64,000 nucleotides of DNA. Origin: an uncultured Prevotella sp. (lineage in GTDB: Bacteria; Bacteroidota; Bacteroidia; Bacteroidales; Bacteroidaceae). The translations under genes and the position numbers were made by a program. Shown here piece by piece: positions 1-8,300 of the stretch (its first letter is position 1; each line of letters starts with the position of its first letter). The notes beneath the pieces were generated by a model, which saw nothing but the letters and a program-made list of their open reading frames with translations, was not told where the DNA came from and did not search any database. The stretch spans positions 1-64,000 of the forward strand of contig CAMJGE010000002.1 in the NCBI GenBank assembly GCA_946405145.1, read 5' to 3'.

Positions 1-1063
1 AGTTGTTCATCTCGGTACGGAGTTCCTCCATGAGTGCAGGCTTCATCTGGTCGTTAATGTAGTCGGTAAGCGTCTTCGTCTGCTCTGCAAGGGCATTCTG
101 CATCTCCTCCTTCACCAAAGCTATCAGCTTCTCCTTGGTCTCTTCCAACAGCTTGACAATCAGTTCCTCATGCAACTGGGCATACAACTCTGCCTTAGCC
201 TGTCTCAGAAGTGCATCGTAGTCGATGGTATTATCAACCAGAACCACTTTGTCGAGCACGGCAACAGCACCCGTCAGATAATCCTCAAACCAACTCAGCC
301 ACATCATAATATCCACCTGACTTGGTTCAGGAATCTTGATGGTCTGCTCTGTGTTGGGAGAGATGATATAATAATCGACTGCATGGGCAATCTCCTGCAA
401 CAGCATCACAAAATCATGGACACTGTTTCGGAGACTATATCCTTTCATAATGAAGAGGTAATGCAGAAGCGCACGTTTACCATCTCCCTCTTCCAGATTC
501 TGATGTGATGTGATGGTACTCAGCTTATTGACATATCTCTCCAGATAGGCAGCAAACTGATCATTCCCCGTCATAAGCAGACAAGGTGGAATGTAAGCCG
601 TATCGATAGAGAATACACCATCACTGACATTGAATCGAAGCAATGGCATCACATCTTGAGCCTCTGTCTCGTCCAATGATAGAAGGGAATATTCATAATG
701 TGGACGAACATATGGCACACCTTCTTTCTCAAAAGTTGTCGTCGTATCGCTGATGCCAATGGTGAGATAGTAGCTATCACCAAACAGCATAGGAATAGGA
801 ATGACAGCCTTCTCGTCGGCATCGATAATCTTACCAGACGGTAACAGAGCCATACACCGGACGTTCTCTACTTCAAATGTATTCTTAACGAATACGCCCT
901 TACAACTCATCTCCGTACCAGGCAACAGCCCCATCTGCGTGCTTCCCAATGCCGCACGAATGGCAATCTGTTGCTGGAAATCCAGTTTCTCCTCCAGACC
1001 AATGAATGTCTGGGCTGTAATTTCCATGCCTGGAAACCAGTTTATTCTTGAATTAAGATCCAT
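1..1063 (-). CDS. tssK: TssK-like T6SS baseplate protein (3' end outside the window)
   Basis: The frame is open from an ATG at 1063 to the left edge, about 354 codons with no stop, so the C-terminus is missing. The N-terminus carries an INWFPGMEI-type start, which resembles the TssK shell-domain opening where a W and a short hydrophobic stretch lead to a Q/T-F motif. A hydrophobic alpha-helical middle and a charged, glutamate/glutamine-rich helix at the visible end follow. TssK joins the T6SS baseplate to the membrane complex in the cytoplasm. The gene lies 12 bases after the tssG-like stop in an all-minus T6SS operon, which supports the call. The family match is by eye and the receptor-binding C-terminal domain cannot be seen. 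Confidence 0.7.
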   Translation of the reverse strand, partial: MDLNSRINWFPGMEITAQTFIGLEEKLDFQQQIAIRAALGSTQMGLLPGTEMSCKGVFVKNTFEVENVRCMALLPSGKIIDADEKAVIPIPMLFGDSYYLTIGISDTTTTFEKEGVPYVRPHYEYSLLSLDETEAQDVMPLLRFNVSDGVFSIDTAYIPPCLLMTGNDQFAAYLERYVNKLSTITSHQNLEEGDGKRALLHYLFIMKGYSLRNSVHDFVMLLQEIAHAVDYYIISPNTEQTIKIPEPSQVDIMMWLSWFEDYLTGAVAVLDKVVLVDNTIDYDALLRQAKAELYAQLHEELIVKLLEETKEKLIALVKEEMQNALAEQTKTLTDYINDQMKPALMEELRTEMNN

Positions 1064-1075
1064 AACCCTACTGAT

Positions 1076-1864
1076 TTATTGATTCAGTTCTGTATTATAA
1101 TTCAGCGTCAGACTACTATCAGGATGTTGAGGCGTCCAATGCTGTTTTATTTCTATCACACATCTCACATCGAAAGGAATCAGCCACTCTTTCAAGAAAG
1201 CAGCCAATGGTTCTAACGACTTTGCTGCTTCCTGATATGAGGACGATGTCAACCCAGGAATCAGCAACTTATAAGTCACTTGAGGTAACCACAGTCGGGT
1301 AGTATCAATAGGACTATACCGTCCTTTAACCACCTCCACATTACATTTCAACAAAGCACCCAGCAGATTGCCTACAAGACCAAGATCACCCCGCAGACTA
1401 CTCACAAAAGGAAGCATCACCGCAGCCTCTTTTACCAGATTGTTACGCTCTGCCTCAATATCATAATTGAAATATTCGTTCAACAGATAACTCAATTTCT
1501 GATCCAAGAGCTCCGATGCCTGACGCTCGATCTCTAACTTCTTGCGGAATACATAAGTATCATATGGCGAGAAAGCTTCACTCAGCAGTTCCCTGCGCCA
1601 TTCCAACTCTTCATATTTCGCTTTGAAATCTTCTCCGCGAAGATCTTCGTCTCGTGTCAACAGCCCCTCAGGCAATAGGCGCAGGAAACCGTCACGTGAC
1701 AAGACAATCTTCTCCTCCTTCTCATACAAGGCGAGTACATCCTGGTTGTAGTTTCGGTAGAAAGTACCCTTACCCTGAACTATCCACTTCTTCTCCAACT
1801 CAGGATAGAGATAGTTCAGCAGCACTTCGGCCCTAATCTGGCTGATGTTCCTATTTATCTTCAT
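1076..1864 (-). CDS. tssG: TssG-like T6SS baseplate wedge protein
   Basis: 262 residues with no signal peptide or membrane segment, so cytoplasmic. The last third has a LLIPGLTSS stretch, then a LKEWLIPFDVR segment and a terminal SLTLNYNTELN. This matches the layout of TssG C-termini, where a length-fixed alpha/beta unit ends in a glycine/asparagine-tyrosine-N/T motif. TssG forms the wedge of the T6SS baseplate with TssF. Its start ATG overlaps the stop of the upstream ThiF gene by 4 bases (ATGA), so the two are probably translationally coupled. It precedes tssK. It is too short for TssF (usually about 600 residues), so TssG is preferred, but this is a distant match made by eye. Confidence 0.55.
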   Translation of the reverse strand: MKINRNISQIRAEVLLNYLYPELEKKWIVQGKGTFYRNYNQDVLALYEKEEKIVLSRDGFLRLLPEGLLTRDEDLRGEDFKAKYEELEWRRELLSEAFSPYDTYVFRKKLEIERQASELLDQKLSYLLNEYFNYDIEAERNNLVKEAAVMLPFVSSLRGDLGLVGNLLGALLKCNVEVVKGRYSPIDTTRLWLPQVTYKLLIPGLTSSSYQEAAKSLEPLAAFLKEWLIPFDVRCVIEIKQHWTPQHPDSSLTLNYNTELNQ

Positions 1865-2994
1865 TGTTCACACATTTCAAAATAATAATCCTGTCCATCT
1901 GCCACAACATGCAACACATCATGGCTGGGAATACCTAATTGTGCCAGTGTCAACGATCCATAAGGGAAGTCAACATCTATTTCTCTATATTCATGCTGAT
2001 AAAGCCCACTGAGAGGAATGCCGCTCAAATGGGAATCCGCTTCCACAAAAGCCTCAACAGCATGACTTGGAAGCATCACTTCTGTACGACGATCGTTAGC
2101 GCGTTCTGACACATAATCCACAAAGCAATCATTTTCCAGATAAATTGTCACCAACTTGGCACTTAACGTCTGACGTAGCTGCCGAAGGGTATCTGATACT
2201 GATGACTGCCTGGACAGTTCTGATGAACGGATAGGTGCCCAACAGTCATGTACGGCACAATCGTCGTCATAGGCTTGGAAATCGAGAAGCTTGGTTGTGA
2301 GATGTTGTCCATCATAATAAAACATCTTACCACACAAGGAGGTAAATGTACCCTGCTCTAAAGCCTCATGATGAACCAGCTTCATGGCCTCCTGCACCTG
2401 TACTGCACCAATTACTGATGCCATCAGAGAAGTGGTTGGCACTGAACCTGCCTGCTCATGCCGATGGATCACACCCGTACACGACATACGCTTTGCCATA
2501 TCACGCAAGCCCTCTGGACCCAAATTACAAGCATAGCAATTCTTACCGGGCATGAATACCCGTGCCGTTCCTTCCAGTTCCTCGATGGCGCCATCAACCC
2601 AGGGAACGTTCGCACGCATACACAAACGATTGATGCAATAACGTGCCCAGCGACTATCAACACAACCGATGACCACATCCATATGTCGGACTAAAGAGAG
2701 GCCAACATCATAAGCCACATCGCCACAGATAGTCTGGATCTCAATGGCAGGATTCATACCCTTCAAACGCTCTGCAACCACCTCTACCTTCAACCGATGC
2801 GCTTCTGCATCGGCTTTCGAGAAGAGCACCGAACGCGACAGGTTGCCGACCTCTACTACATCGAAGTCAACAACCACAAGATGTTCGACACCAAGCAACA
2901 CCAAGTTCTTCAGTACCTCGTTTCCCAAGGCACCGCATCCGACCACCATTACGTGTGCAGCCGATACTCGCTGTTGTTCTAGGCAGTTACTCAT
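1861..2994 (-). CDS. E1-like ThiF/MoeB-family adenylyltransferase inside the T6SS operon
   Basis: 377 residues. A Rossmann GCGALG motif is at 19-24, followed by acidic residues D43/D45, N51-R54, K69 and D113, the usual ATP and adenylate contacts of E1-like enzymes. A CxxC pair (C153, C156) with C246 and C251 could bind zinc. C172 in a SCTGV segment occupies the position of the E1 catalytic or crossover cysteine. The last 100 residues look like a small beta-grasp (ubiquitin-fold-like) domain with an SLTLAQLGIPSHDVL segment. Family members adenylate the C-terminus of a ubiquitin-like or sulfur-carrier protein. No such carrier, thiamine or molybdopterin gene is nearby: its neighbours are a PEGA protein (7 bases upstream) and tssG (4-base overlap). 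Enzyme class is confident; substrate is unknown. Confidence 0.85.
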   Translation of the reverse strand: MSNCLEQQRVSAAHVMVVGCGALGNEVLKNLVLLGVEHLVVVDFDVVEVGNLSRSVLFSKADAEAHRLKVEVVAERLKGMNPAIEIQTICGDVAYDVGLSLVRHMDVVIGCVDSRWARYCINRLCMRANVPWVDGAIEELEGTARVFMPGKNCYACNLGPEGLRDMAKRMSCTGVIHRHEQAGSVPTTSLMASVIGAVQVQEAMKLVHHEALEQGTFTSLCGKMFYYDGQHLTTKLLDFQAYDDDCAVHDCWAPIRSSELSRQSSVSDTLRQLRQTLSAKLVTIYLENDCFVDYVSERANDRRTEVMLPSHAVEAFVEADSHLSGIPLSGLYQHEYREIDVDFPYGSLTLAQLGIPSHDVLHVVADGQDYYFEMCEQ

Positions 2995-3001
2995 CAGTTA
3001 G

Positions 3002-4351
3002 TTATTTTGGTTTCATATTTAATTCTACATCTAGCATATCATTGGGCACAGGCATAACCTTCAAGTTGGCATCATGATAGCCTTCTTTCTTCAGGCATAT
3101 CTTACAAGCCATGGAGGCAGGTATATTCTCCAAGATACATGGTGTAACACCCACCTTGACACGGTTGAGAAGAATGGTCGCCCCTATCACATTACTGTGG
3201 ATATTCAGCACGCCATAACTGGCTTTCGGCAAACTCAGGTCGAGTACTTTAGGAAGCGTGTCGTCTACCCATAAATAGAAAGTTTTAGATTCCAAACCAT
3301 CCTTCAATGTACTGACAGAATAAAACCCTAAAGCTAAATGTCCTTCCCATTTCCCATATGCCAAAGGCTCACGGTTGAGCCATATCTGCGTTTTCTCATC
3401 TGGGGCGGTAATGGTAACCAAGGCCTTCAACGAGTCCTGTGGTACTGATATCGAATCAGCGGCTGTAGAGTCTGCTGCTATTGTATCTGTAGCCACCACC
3501 CCAGGTGTTATGGCACGTGCCATCAGCGGTCGTGCCCGGAGGTCACCTGCTTTCAGAGTCAGAACCTTTTTCTCCCCCTTACTCAGATTGATCACTGTAT
3601 CTACGTAACAGGTCTCTTTCTGCATGACTATCAGATGGTGGTCACCAGGCTGAAGATGTCCGCTGGTTGCCTCCCTTATCCCAATAGGTTGTCCATCGAT
3701 AAAGATACGCCCGTCTTCGACAGGTAATCTCACAGTCAGATAAGAATAGACCGATTGTAATACTAATGGCACTACAAGTTTTACACTATCTATGACCTCC
3801 ACACTATCAGAGAGTTCCTCAAAGAATGGAGCCTCCGCATGGTAACCATGTTTCCCTAAGGGAAGGTGAAACTGGGCCGTTCCATTTCTCACCAGTGCCA
3901 CTGTGCTATCTACTTGCAGAATGGCATTCTCAGGAGAAACCTGGAACACCACCCACTGCTTCGACAGTTTATATTCTTTCCCAGGTTTGTCTGTCTGCAT
4001 GACAGCCTGGTAATGTTTTTTCTTCCTTAATCCCTTGCCAGGAACCTTCCAGATTAACTGTCCGTAGTCTGGATGTTGCACCAGCAGGAACGCGGTCTTA
4101 TGAGGAGCTAACAAAGTGATTTTGCCATCACCCTCCTGAGCCGCAATTGCTGTTTTTCCATCGGCTTTGAACGTAAACCCCTTCTCATCGGTTTTCAGGT
4201 CCAAAGTCGCCATTTTCTTATCAACAGGTAAAAACTTCTTAGTAGCAAGATCAAATTTGACCCGCTTAAACTGCCCTATGCTGATTTTCTGTGCAACACA
4301 TGGCAGCGATAGTACTGCAATCAGTAAGATTACCAGTAGTTTTTTCTGCAT
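3002..4351 (-). CDS. Secreted PEGA-domain protein of the T6SS operon
   Basis: 449 residues with a clear signal peptide ending near VAQ (residues 1-21) and no lipobox, so probably periplasmic. Most of the chain is beta-sandwich-like. At least two PEGA-type modules are visible: one around residues 205-270, with a GRIFIDGQPIG turn, and one at the C-terminus, with a VGVTP turn followed by KKEGY. A serine/threonine/aspartate-rich linker lies between them (about 280-310). PEGA domains are surface or envelope adhesive modules. The gene is 4 bases downstream of the PAAR-like gene and 7 bases upstream of the E1-like gene, so it is almost certainly cotranscribed with the T6SS. A role linking the secretion machine to the envelope is inference; I cannot match it to TssN, O, P, Q or R. 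Confidence 0.75.
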   Translation of the reverse strand: MQKKLLVILLIAVLSLPCVAQKISIGQFKRVKFDLATKKFLPVDKKMATLDLKTDEKGFTFKADGKTAIAAQEGDGKITLLAPHKTAFLLVQHPDYGQLIWKVPGKGLRKKKHYQAVMQTDKPGKEYKLSKQWVVFQVSPENAILQVDSTVALVRNGTAQFHLPLGKHGYHAEAPFFEELSDSVEVIDSVKLVVPLVLQSVYSYLTVRLPVEDGRIFIDGQPIGIREATSGHLQPGDHHLIVMQKETCYVDTVINLSKGEKKVLTLKAGDLRARPLMARAITPGVVATDTIAADSTAADSISVPQDSLKALVTITAPDEKTQIWLNREPLAYGKWEGHLALGFYSVSTLKDGLESKTFYLWVDDTLPKVLDLSLPKASYGVLNIHSNVIGATILLNRVKVGVTPCILENIPASMACKICLKKEGYHDANLKVMPVPNDMLDVELNMKPK

Positions 4352-4355
4352 GCAG

Positions 4356-4742
4356 TTATTTGCCTGTCACCATTGTGTTGCCTGGACTGACAATCGAGAT
4401 GTTACCCATATAGGAGCACATACACTTGCTGTTGTCTGTCAGAGCAGGCACACCACCGACCTTTACCTGAGAACTGCCTGGTGACCAAGGAGCTGAGATT
4501 ACTGGCACACAAGGCATCGGTGTCAGCACACCCATAGCGGCAGACGTAGCCGAGGATACCGCCGGGTTTGTCAACGATTGACACATGCCGAATGAAGGAA
4601 TATTAGTTACCGTAAAATCCGTCGTCACAGCCATCAACAGATTCATGCACTTTGGTCTTGAAGGCACGGTAATAACCAATGTACACGGAGACAAACCAAA
4701 ACTACACTGGAGCACAGCTCCCTGAGTTACAAAGTTACCCAT
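4356..4742 (-). CDS. DUF4280 PAAR-like tip protein
   Basis: 128 residues rich in glycine, proline, serine and cysteine. The family pattern is clear: VTQGAVLQCSFG near the start, then NIPSFGMCQS, the TNPAV and ATSAAMGV run, PMPCVPV, PWSPGSSQVKVGG, and a final SKCMCSYMGNISI. This is the DUF4280 PAAR-like family, predicted to cap the VgrG spike and sometimes to carry effectors. No extra C-terminal toxin domain is present, so it is a plain tip protein. It follows the two Hcp genes, separated by a strong hairpin at 4762-4800, and is 4 bases upstream of the PEGA gene. Confidence 0.88.
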   Translation of the reverse strand: MGNFVTQGAVLQCSFGLSPCTLVITVPSRPKCMNLLMAVTTDFTVTNIPSFGMCQSLTNPAVSSATSAAMGVLTPMPCVPVISAPWSPGSSQVKVGGVPALTDNSKCMCSYMGNISIVSPGNTMVTGK

Positions 4743-4761
4743 ATTCTTTTTTTTAATGAAT

Positions 4762-4800
4762 CATCTGGCTCAGTCCCTAGGAAAGGAACCGAGTCAGATG
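4762..4800 (-). other. Long intergenic RNA hairpin between tssD and the PAAR-like gene
   Basis: A 16-base stem (4762-4777 with 4785-4800) around a 7-base loop; three positions pair only as G-U on the RNA. On the minus strand it follows the tssD stop by 10 bases. The T-run expected of an intrinsic terminator is absent: an A-run follows instead. It more likely protects the 3' end of abundant tssD mRNA and lowers downstream expression than ends all transcription. Confidence 0.6.
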
Positions 4801-4810
4801 AAGTGATTAA

Positions 4811-5209
4811 TTACTTCCAAGGATTCTCATAGCTAACAGGACCATTCTCGAGCTTCTGACAGCTGAGCAGGATTTCCTCGTAGTGCTCCTCACCGTCTGC
4901 CCAGTACTCCTTGTAGTGTACACAGTAGCAACCAGTACCCTTCAAGGTCTTCATAGCTGAACCGTCCTTGGTGTTCTCAAATGATACCTCCAGGTCATGG
5001 GGAGCAGCCGGATCAATCATCCAAGCCAGCAACTCGGGGTTACCGTCGTTCATTGCCTTCACACGAATCGTGATCTGACCACCACGAACAATACCTGCTA
5101 CCTGACCTTCCTGGTCTGTTGCCTGGTTAAACTTGTAGTTAACCAACAATACTTCACGGGGTGCGAAGTCCTTAACTTTAAGAACTACCGGTGTTACATT
5201 CTCTGCCAT
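4811..5209 (-). CDS. tssD: Hcp-like T6SS tube protein TssD (copy 2)
   Basis: 132 residues, a normal Hcp length for Bacteroidetes. It has the beta-barrel pattern of the family: a VVLKVKDF opening strand, the EVLLVNYKFNQATDQEG strand-turn, ITIRVKAMNDG, a PELLAWM helix and a closing EEILLSCQKLENG strand. TssD hexamers stack to form the inner tube fired by the contracting sheath. It is about 56 bases after the first tssD copy and clearly its paralogue, sharing motifs such as DREGQ/DQEGQ, NDGxPELxAWM and HYEEIL. A strong hairpin follows the stop. The two copies may make mixed tubes or carry different effectors. Confidence 0.88.
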   Translation of the reverse strand: MAENVTPVVLKVKDFAPREVLLVNYKFNQATDQEGQVAGIVRGGQITIRVKAMNDGNPELLAWMIDPAAPHDLEVSFENTKDGSAMKTLKGTGCYCVHYKEYWADGEEHYEEILLSCQKLENGPVSYENPWK

Positions 5210-5264
5210 AATATGTTTCCTTTCTAAATTTTAATCCAATTAAACTTACGATGCTTATCACTTT

Positions 5265-5657
5265 TTATGCCCAAGCATTCTCGAACTTCACAGAGCCGAC
5301 TTCAATGTTTTGGCAAGAGATGAGGATCTCCTCATAGTGACCCAACTTATCCTCCCAGTTTTCCTGGAAATCTACGCAGTAGGCGCCAGTGAACTTAATG
5401 GTCTTCATCACCTTCAGAGTCTTGGTCTCCAAGAACTGAATCTCTCCGTCCTTCTTCAGGAAGCGGTCGCACATCCAAGCCATCAGTTCGGGAGTACCGT
5501 CGTTCAAGGCTTTCACTCTAACGCGGAGCATCTGGAAACGGGGGATACCGGTCATCTGACCCTCACGATCTGTCTCCTGATCAAACTCATAGGATACCAT
5601 CTGGACTTCACGATCCTTGTAATCCTTTACCTTCATTACTACTGGTGTTGTTGCCAT
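5265..5657 (-). CDS. tssD: Hcp-like T6SS tube protein TssD (copy 1)
   Basis: 130 residues. It opens TPVVMKVKDYKDREVQMVSY, followed by RVRVKALNDGTPELMAWM and a final HYEEILISCQNIEVGSVKF strand, the Bacteroidetes TssD signature. It forms the inner tube of the T6SS. It starts 46 bases after the tssC stop in a region with a small GTTTAA/TTAAAC inverted repeat (5668-5683) and no strong promoter that I can see, so it probably rides on the tssC transcript. It differs from copy 2 mainly in the middle loop (a CDRFLKKDGEI segment), where Hcp surfaces contact cargo. Confidence 0.88.
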   Translation of the reverse strand: MATTPVVMKVKDYKDREVQMVSYEFDQETDREGQMTGIPRFQMLRVRVKALNDGTPELMAWMCDRFLKKDGEIQFLETKTLKVMKTIKFTGAYCVDFQENWEDKLGHYEEILISCQNIEVGSVKFENAWA

Positions 5658-5703
5658 AATTGTAAATGTTTAATGGGTTAAACTTTTATTTAATTAATTC
5701 TGG

Positions 5704-7068
5704 TTATGCACTTGCCATTGCAGCTTCCTTATCCTTCTTGTCAGCAGCAACCTTGATGACAAAGTTCTTTGCAGCGTAGAACGGAGTCAGCGTAATGTCA
5801 CAAGTAATTTGTTTGGTTATTGGATCTTGACGGGGCTCACCGATCTCGTAGTTCTGGAACAGGTTACCATAGCCCTTGTACATATTCAAGAACTCCTGGA
5901 TCTTTGACTTCAGGTTCTTCGGGCTGTTGTATGGATCCCAGTTCTCGAGAGCCACCTCATGGACGAAGTTCATCAGCACCTTCTTCACCCAGTCGAACAC
6001 ACGTACGATAGGATATTCCTTCATAGCATCGAGGTCTCCATTGTAGAGAGTAGTGTTGTTGAATGCCATCACACGACCCTCGCTATAGACCATCGGAATC
6101 ACCTGGTTGTCCATCAGGGCAGCAATCTCAGACTTCAGCAGATCACTCTTCACACCCTTTACGCCATCAAGTGTACCATACTTCTTACCACCGGCACCCT
6201 GAGCCATGTTAGCGGTCTCGTCATAGAGCTTACCACAGAGGGCAGCAGCAGGAGCGATATAGAATGCCTTCTGATCTTCCTCGTCGCTTGACATCTTCTC
6301 AGCTTCACGGCCTACAATCCAGTTGGCGGTCATCACCACATTCATCAGACACTGGTCACTATCGCGATAGCCCTCAGTGTTGGCCTGCAGATCATCGAAT
6401 GAATACTCATCAGCATGGTCGGTAAGAAGCATCACCTTATACTTAAATGCCATCTTTGCCCACTGCAGCAGATCTACCTTATCGGTGAACACAGCACCTG
6501 GTACACAAACAAGGCTATAAGCATCCTTCAGACTCAGACGGTCGAAACCGTTACGGAGAATATTCTCCACCTCACCAGCAAAACCAGAATCGGCATCAGC
6601 GATATCCTCTTTAAGTACATTGATCACACGCAGGTTCTTGACCTTATCAGTTCCACAGGTCTTGAAGAAAGAGTCAAGCTGACGGTAACTGCGCTCCAGG
6701 TTCTGAGTAGCATAGAGAGCATCGGTGATACCCTGCTTCAGCACATTGGTGTACTTCTCCTCGTCTTGTTTACAAGCATCAACAAAACCAGTTGCACTCT
6801 CCAGACTTGTATCGTCGAGCAGCTCCAACCAACGCTTGATGTCTTTTTTCAAACCTTCACGCTTCTCTTTGAAACGCTTGTCACTCAGGAATACATCCTT
6901 AGCAGCCTTACGTGCAGGATTCATATTATCTGCGTCGGGCATAAAACCGCGAATCGCATTGAAACCACCAAAAGCGGAAAGCAATTTGGATACGTCTTTA
7001 CCTTTTTCTTGAAGCTCGGCACCTGCCTGACTGGCGGCTTGAGCTTTCTGCATTTCTGTATCTGCCAT
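5704..7068 (-). CDS. tssC: T6SS large sheath protein TssC (DUF5458-type)
   Basis: 454 residues. The sequence fits the Bacteroidetes TssC family: an alanine/glutamine-rich N-terminal segment, a LSAFGGFNAIRGFMPDADN motif, then the core with LMNVVMTANWIVGREAEKM, AALCGKLYDE, and a C-terminal DITLTPFYAAKNFVIKV strand. TssC pairs with TssB to build the contractile sheath around the TssD tube. It has its own predicted -7 box at 7095-7102. Unusually, it is separated from tssB by a regulator gene (7219-7770), whereas tssB and tssC are normally adjacent. No defects are seen and the length is normal. Confidence 0.92.
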   Translation of the reverse strand: MADTEMQKAQAASQAGAELQEKGKDVSKLLSAFGGFNAIRGFMPDADNMNPARKAAKDVFLSDKRFKEKREGLKKDIKRWLELLDDTSLESATGFVDACKQDEEKYTNVLKQGITDALYATQNLERSYRQLDSFFKTCGTDKVKNLRVINVLKEDIADADSGFAGEVENILRNGFDRLSLKDAYSLVCVPGAVFTDKVDLLQWAKMAFKYKVMLLTDHADEYSFDDLQANTEGYRDSDQCLMNVVMTANWIVGREAEKMSSDEEDQKAFYIAPAAALCGKLYDETANMAQGAGGKKYGTLDGVKGVKSDLLKSEIAALMDNQVIPMVYSEGRVMAFNNTTLYNGDLDAMKEYPIVRVFDWVKKVLMNFVHEVALENWDPYNSPKNLKSKIQEFLNMYKGYGNLFQNYEIGEPRQDPITKQITCDITLTPFYAAKNFVIKVAADKKDKEAAMASA

Positions 7069-7094
7069 AATTCTTATTTTCTTTTTATCTATTG

Positions 7095-7102
7095 CAAAAT
7101 TA
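7095..7102 (-). promoter_or_regulatory. -7 box upstream of tssC
   Basis: CAAAATTA on the plus strand reads TAATTTTG on the minus strand, a good Bacteroidetes TAnnTTTG box. The predicted start of transcription is about 20 bases before the tssC ATG. It would let sheath and tube genes be expressed apart from clpV-tssB. Confidence 0.55.
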
Positions 7103-7218
7103 GTTGTTTTAAATTTAAATCCTCAGGTATTTTTATTTTTTTCCTGAAGTAGTTACGACAGCCATCCTGTCAGGCGACAAAGAAGTGCCCTTAACGATTC
7201 TCACTGTCGCAAAGACGG

Positions 7219-7770
7219 TTATTTCTCCACCATGATACGGAATTCTACTGGTGTCATACCAACTACCTCCAACATACGGCGCTGAAGGGTCCTGACAGAA
7301 TTATAACCAGCTTCGGCACTGACGGCTGCAATGCCGTACTGGGGATGATCCCTCAGTAAACGCAATGCACGTACCAGACGAAGATTTTCTAAATATTCAT
7401 CGGCCGACTTGAAGATAGTTGAATTGCGGAAGAGACGCATCAGGCGCGCTTGGGATACACCCATCAACTCGGCAAGTTCTTTGGCACTGAACTCTGGAGT
7501 AACCAGCTGGGGCTCCTGCTCAAGACGATTCTCGAGCATAGCCAACAACTCAGCATCATCCACAAGATCAGCCTGCATAGCCAAGCGACGACCGCGTTCC
7601 ATCTCTGCCTTTAACCAGCCAACACGCTGACGTAGCTCATACCACGAATTCAGCTGTTCGCTCATTTGGAGATTACGCGCCAACAAACGCACATTCTCAA
7701 AATCAAGACGCTCATTCTCTTTTTCAAGACGCGCAATCTCCTGCTCCAGCTCTTCTATCTTCTTAGCCAT
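7219..7770 (-). CDS. Coiled-coil AraC-type regulator between tssB and tssC
   Basis: 183 residues. Residues 1-60 are a heptad-rich coiled coil (many E/K/L with repeated L spacing), probably for dimerisation. Residues about 95-183 are an AraC/XylS-type double helix-turn-helix, with a helix around FSAKELAELMGVSQARLMRL and a second around AAVSAEAGYNSVRTLQRR ending in a MTPVEFR motif. There is no ligand-binding cupin and no receiver domain, so the signal input is unclear. The gene lies 27 bases after the tssB stop in the same orientation, and tssC has its own promoter just downstream. A role as local regulator of the sheath/tube genes is inference from position. Confidence 0.8.
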   Translation of the reverse strand: MAKKIEELEQEIARLEKENERLDFENVRLLARNLQMSEQLNSWYELRQRVGWLKAEMERGRRLAMQADLVDDAELLAMLENRLEQEPQLVTPEFSAKELAELMGVSQARLMRLFRNSTIFKSADEYLENLRLVRALRLLRDHPQYGIAAVSAEAGYNSVRTLQRRMLEVVGMTPVEFRIMVEK

Positions 7771-7796
7771 CGTATATACCTATTTTAATTTAATAG

Positions 7797-8261
7797 TTAA
7801 TCTGCACCTTCCAACTCAGAGAGCATAGACTGCAGCATCTGCTTCAACTCGTCACGACTGCCAGCTTCCTTCAGGATATCACGCAATTTACGATTCTGCT
7901 CAATGCTCTTACGAATCTTTTCGTCGGTGTCGATCTTACTCTTAACACCAGAGAGGAAGGGACTATTCTGTACCAAACGGCCCTTACCGCCCTGTGCCTC
8001 AAAGTCACGCAGCTCACCAAATTTCAGGGTCTCAGTTACTGAACCACCCTCCTCGTCTGTAAATGCTACTTCCACTTTGGGTTTGAAGTGTGCAAAAGCA
8101 TCGTCGATGTTGTGGATGTCTTCCACAAACTCAGGATTACCAGCCTCCACATCTGTGGTGTACTGGTCGATCATCAAAGTCTTGTTTTGATCGATCAAAC
8201 TGACTTTCGCATTTGACTCCTCATCTGGAGCCATCGAAATGAAATTTTCTTTCATTGCCAT
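7797..8261 (-). CDS. tssB: T6SS small sheath protein TssB
   Basis: 154 residues, normal for TssB. The N-terminus has strands around ESNAKVSLIDQ, a conserved FGELRDFEAQGG segment (the TssB-TssC contact region) and a C-terminal pair of helices ending SMLSELEGAD. TssB and TssC form the helical contractile sheath. It follows clpV by 39 bases and probably shares its promoter. The first ATG is kept; a second in-frame ATG two codons later (8255) is also possible. Confidence 0.9.
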   Translation of the reverse strand: MAMKENFISMAPDEESNAKVSLIDQNKTLMIDQYTTDVEAGNPEFVEDIHNIDDAFAHFKPKVEVAFTDEEGGSVTETLKFGELRDFEAQGGKGRLVQNSPFLSGVKSKIDTDEKIRKSIEQNRKLRDILKEAGSRDELKQMLQSMLSELEGAD

Positions 8262-8300
8262 AATTGTAATGGTTTTAAATGTTATACATTAAGTTAAAAA

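Noticed and set aside
1076..1864. TssF instead of TssG
   Set aside because: 262 residues is far too short for TssF and the C-terminus fits TssG.
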